Assembly: GCA_002435585.1 (NCBI GenBank)
Contig: DJDY01000092.1
Location: forward strand, 1-5,569
DNA length: 5,569 bases
Direction: 5' to 3'
Source: Lachnospira sp. UBA5912
Lineage (GTDB): Bacteria; Bacillota; Clostridia; Lachnospirales; Lachnospiraceae
The position numbers and the translations under genes are program-made. Below are positions 4,531 to 5,569 of this stretch, in pieces. Under the pieces are notes generated by a model, which did not search any database, was not told where the DNA came from, and saw only the letters and a list, made by a program, of their open reading frames with translations. How positions within the stretch are numbered: position 1 is the first letter of the stretch; every line of letters starts with the position of its first letter.

Positions 4531-5529
4531 ATGAAGATAAAAACAGTTGCTATATTGGGAGCAGGAGCAGTAGGTTCATATGTTATATGGGGACTTGCAG
4601 GTTTAAAGGACATAAGACTTGGTGTAATAGCCCAAGGAGAGCGTTTTGAAAGACTGAAAAAAGAAGGCTGTCTTATAAATGATGAAGTGTACAGACCAGA
4701 GGTGTGGACACCCAAAGAAGCACATGATATAGGAGTCGATCTTCTGATAGTTTCATTAAAATATGGAGCGTTAAGAGGCGCGCTTGACAGTATCGCTACA
4801 GCTATAGGAGAGAATACTATAGTCATGAGCTTGATGAATGGTGTTGATAGCGAAGATATAATTGCAGATAAGATAGGCATGTCACATATTGTATATTCAC
4901 TTATAAAGGTTGCTTCACACAGGGAGGGCAAAGGATATTATTTTAATCCAGAAACAACAATAGGAATTGTTTTCGGTGAAGCTGCAGGTAAAGAAGATTT
5001 AGTAAATGGAGTGTCAGAACAGACATACATAAGTGAGAGGATAAATGCGATAGATGAACTTTTCGCAGCCAGCAGGCTTAATTACAGAATGACAGATCAT
5101 ATAAAAGAAGAAATGTGGAGTAAGTTCAGGCTTAATGTCAGTAATAATCTTCCACAGGCAGTACTTGGTGCGGGTGTTGGATGTTACAGGGATAGTGAAC
5201 ATATGAAGGCTATAAGTGACGGATTAAGGCATGAACTTGAAGCAATAGCCAAGGCTAAGGGAATAGATTTCAGTGTTATTGATAATTCATCAGCACGTGG
5301 GAGTGCAGTACCGCCAACAGCAAGATATTCTACACTTCAGGATATAGATGCCAGAAGGCATACAGAGATAGACATGTTTTCAGGTACTCTTATGCGTATG
5401 GGAAAGGAGCTTGGAATACCAACTCCGTATAATGAGTATACATATCATATTATTAGGGCTATTGAAGAAAAGAATGATGGTAAGTTTGATTATGACAATA
5501 AAAGTGAAGAGCTGACATATGCAAGATAA
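4531..5529 (+). CDS. Ketopantoate reductase (PanE/ApbA) family NADPH-dependent oxidoreductase
   Basis: This 332-residue cytosolic protein, a little longer than E. coli PanE (303), is of the 2-dehydropantoate 2-reductase type. That family reduces ketopantoate to pantoate with NADPH for pantothenate and coenzyme A synthesis. The N-terminal Rossmann fold begins at once with G10-A-G12-A-V-G15. K77 sits where E. coli has K72. In the C-terminal helical domain, W196-S-K198 with N202 matches the catalytic lysine K176 and N180. S267 and E279 in H277-T-E-I-D281 match S244 and E256, with the same 12-residue spacing. All key residues are present, so it is probably active. The start at 4531 puts the nucleotide motif at its usual distance from the N-terminus and has GAGG six bases upstream. 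The frame is open to 4351, but those extra 60 residues are an Ile/Val tract from an AT repeat. No panB, panC or panD is visible, and many paralogues of this family act on other 2-keto acids, so I give no symbol. Confidence 0.88.
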   Translation: MKIKTVAILGAGAVGSYVIWGLAGLKDIRLGVIAQGERFERLKKEGCLINDEVYRPEVWTPKEAHDIGVDLLIVSLKYGALRGALDSIATAIGENTIVMSLMNGVDSEDIIADKIGMSHIVYSLIKVASHREGKGYYFNPETTIGIVFGEAAGKEDLVNGVSEQTYISERINAIDELFAASRLNYRMTDHIKEEMWSKFRLNVSNNLPQAVLGAGVGCYRDSEHMKAISDGLRHELEAIAKAKGIDFSVIDNSSARGSAVPPTARYSTLQDIDARRHTEIDMFSGTLMRMGKELGIPTPYNEYTYHIIRAIEEKNDGKFDYDNKSEELTYAR

Positions 5530-5569
5530 ATCGTCCAGCTTCGCAGGACTGTTCGTTCGTTAATGGCGC
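5530..5569. other. Right-edge sequence with an imperfect hairpin
   Basis: The 40 bases after the reductase stop are GC-richer than the gene. GTCC (5533-5536) can pair with GGAC (5546-5549); an A-A mismatch and two more G-C pairs around a TTC loop follow. The bases after it (TGTTCGTTCGTT) are only partly T-rich, so this is a poor candidate for an intrinsic terminator. The window ends before anything else can be judged. Confidence 0.35.

Noticed and set aside
4509..5202. Two minus-strand frames within the reductase gene
   Set aside because: They are antisense to a gene with a full set of family motifs and lack recognisable domains or start signals.
5533..5549. Hairpin after the reductase considered as an intrinsic terminator
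   Set aside because: The stem is short with an A-A mismatch and is followed by TGTTCGTTCGTT instead of a T run; it is described only as an imperfect hairpin.

Overview
The window looks like a chromosomal piece of a low-GC, gut-type pectin-degrading Clostridia member of the Lachnospiraceae. A Lachnospira ([Eubacterium] eligens) type organism is my best guess. The reasons are AT-rich codon use (ACA, TCA, AGA, AAA, GAT favoured), strong AAGGAGG-type ribosome binding, and a very large secreted pectate lyase with Thr/Lys/Glu-rich linkers. The genus is an inference, not something the sequence proves.

Layout. Positions 1-297 hold no convincing gene: a somewhat GC-richer left edge (about 1-110), then an AT-rich leader with two weak promoter candidates, short competing hairpins and a strong ribosome-binding site. 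Positions 298-4158 encode one 1286-residue exported protein. Its order is signal peptide, beta-rich N-terminal module, PL1 pectate lyase, Thr/Lys/Glu linker built of 16-residue repeats, PL9 pectate lyase, second linker built of 10-residue repeats, and a C-terminal beta-sandwich-like module that is probably carbohydrate binding. The calcium and catalytic residues of both lyase folds can be placed. The gene ends at a 15-bp-stem hairpin at 4194-4234.

Positions 4159-4530 are the most structured non-coding part. Beyond the terminator lies a short minus-strand remnant of a convergent gene (4243-4356) with an in-frame TGA. Next comes a good sigma-A-type promoter (TTGATT-17-TATAAT, 4351-4379). Two copies of a perfect 15-bp 7-1-7 palindrome, TTACTATWATAGTAA, lie in this stretch, one of them directly on the -10 box. 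An AT-only-like degenerate repeat follows, to about 4500.

Positions 4531-5529 encode a 332-residue ketopantoate reductase (PanE/ApbA) family protein. The open frame runs further upstream through the AT repeat, but its extra 60 Ile/Val residues are almost certainly untranslated. The last 40 bases hold only an imperfect hairpin.

The two genes have no evident functional link and appear to be separate transcription units. The lyase would cut homogalacturonan outside the cell. The reductase is cytosolic and has no pantothenate-pathway neighbour here. I see no defence system, mobile element, CRISPR array, tRNA or rRNA. The items most worth a second look are the dual-lyase architecture with its two different repeat linkers, the tandem palindromes over the second promoter, and the gene remnant.
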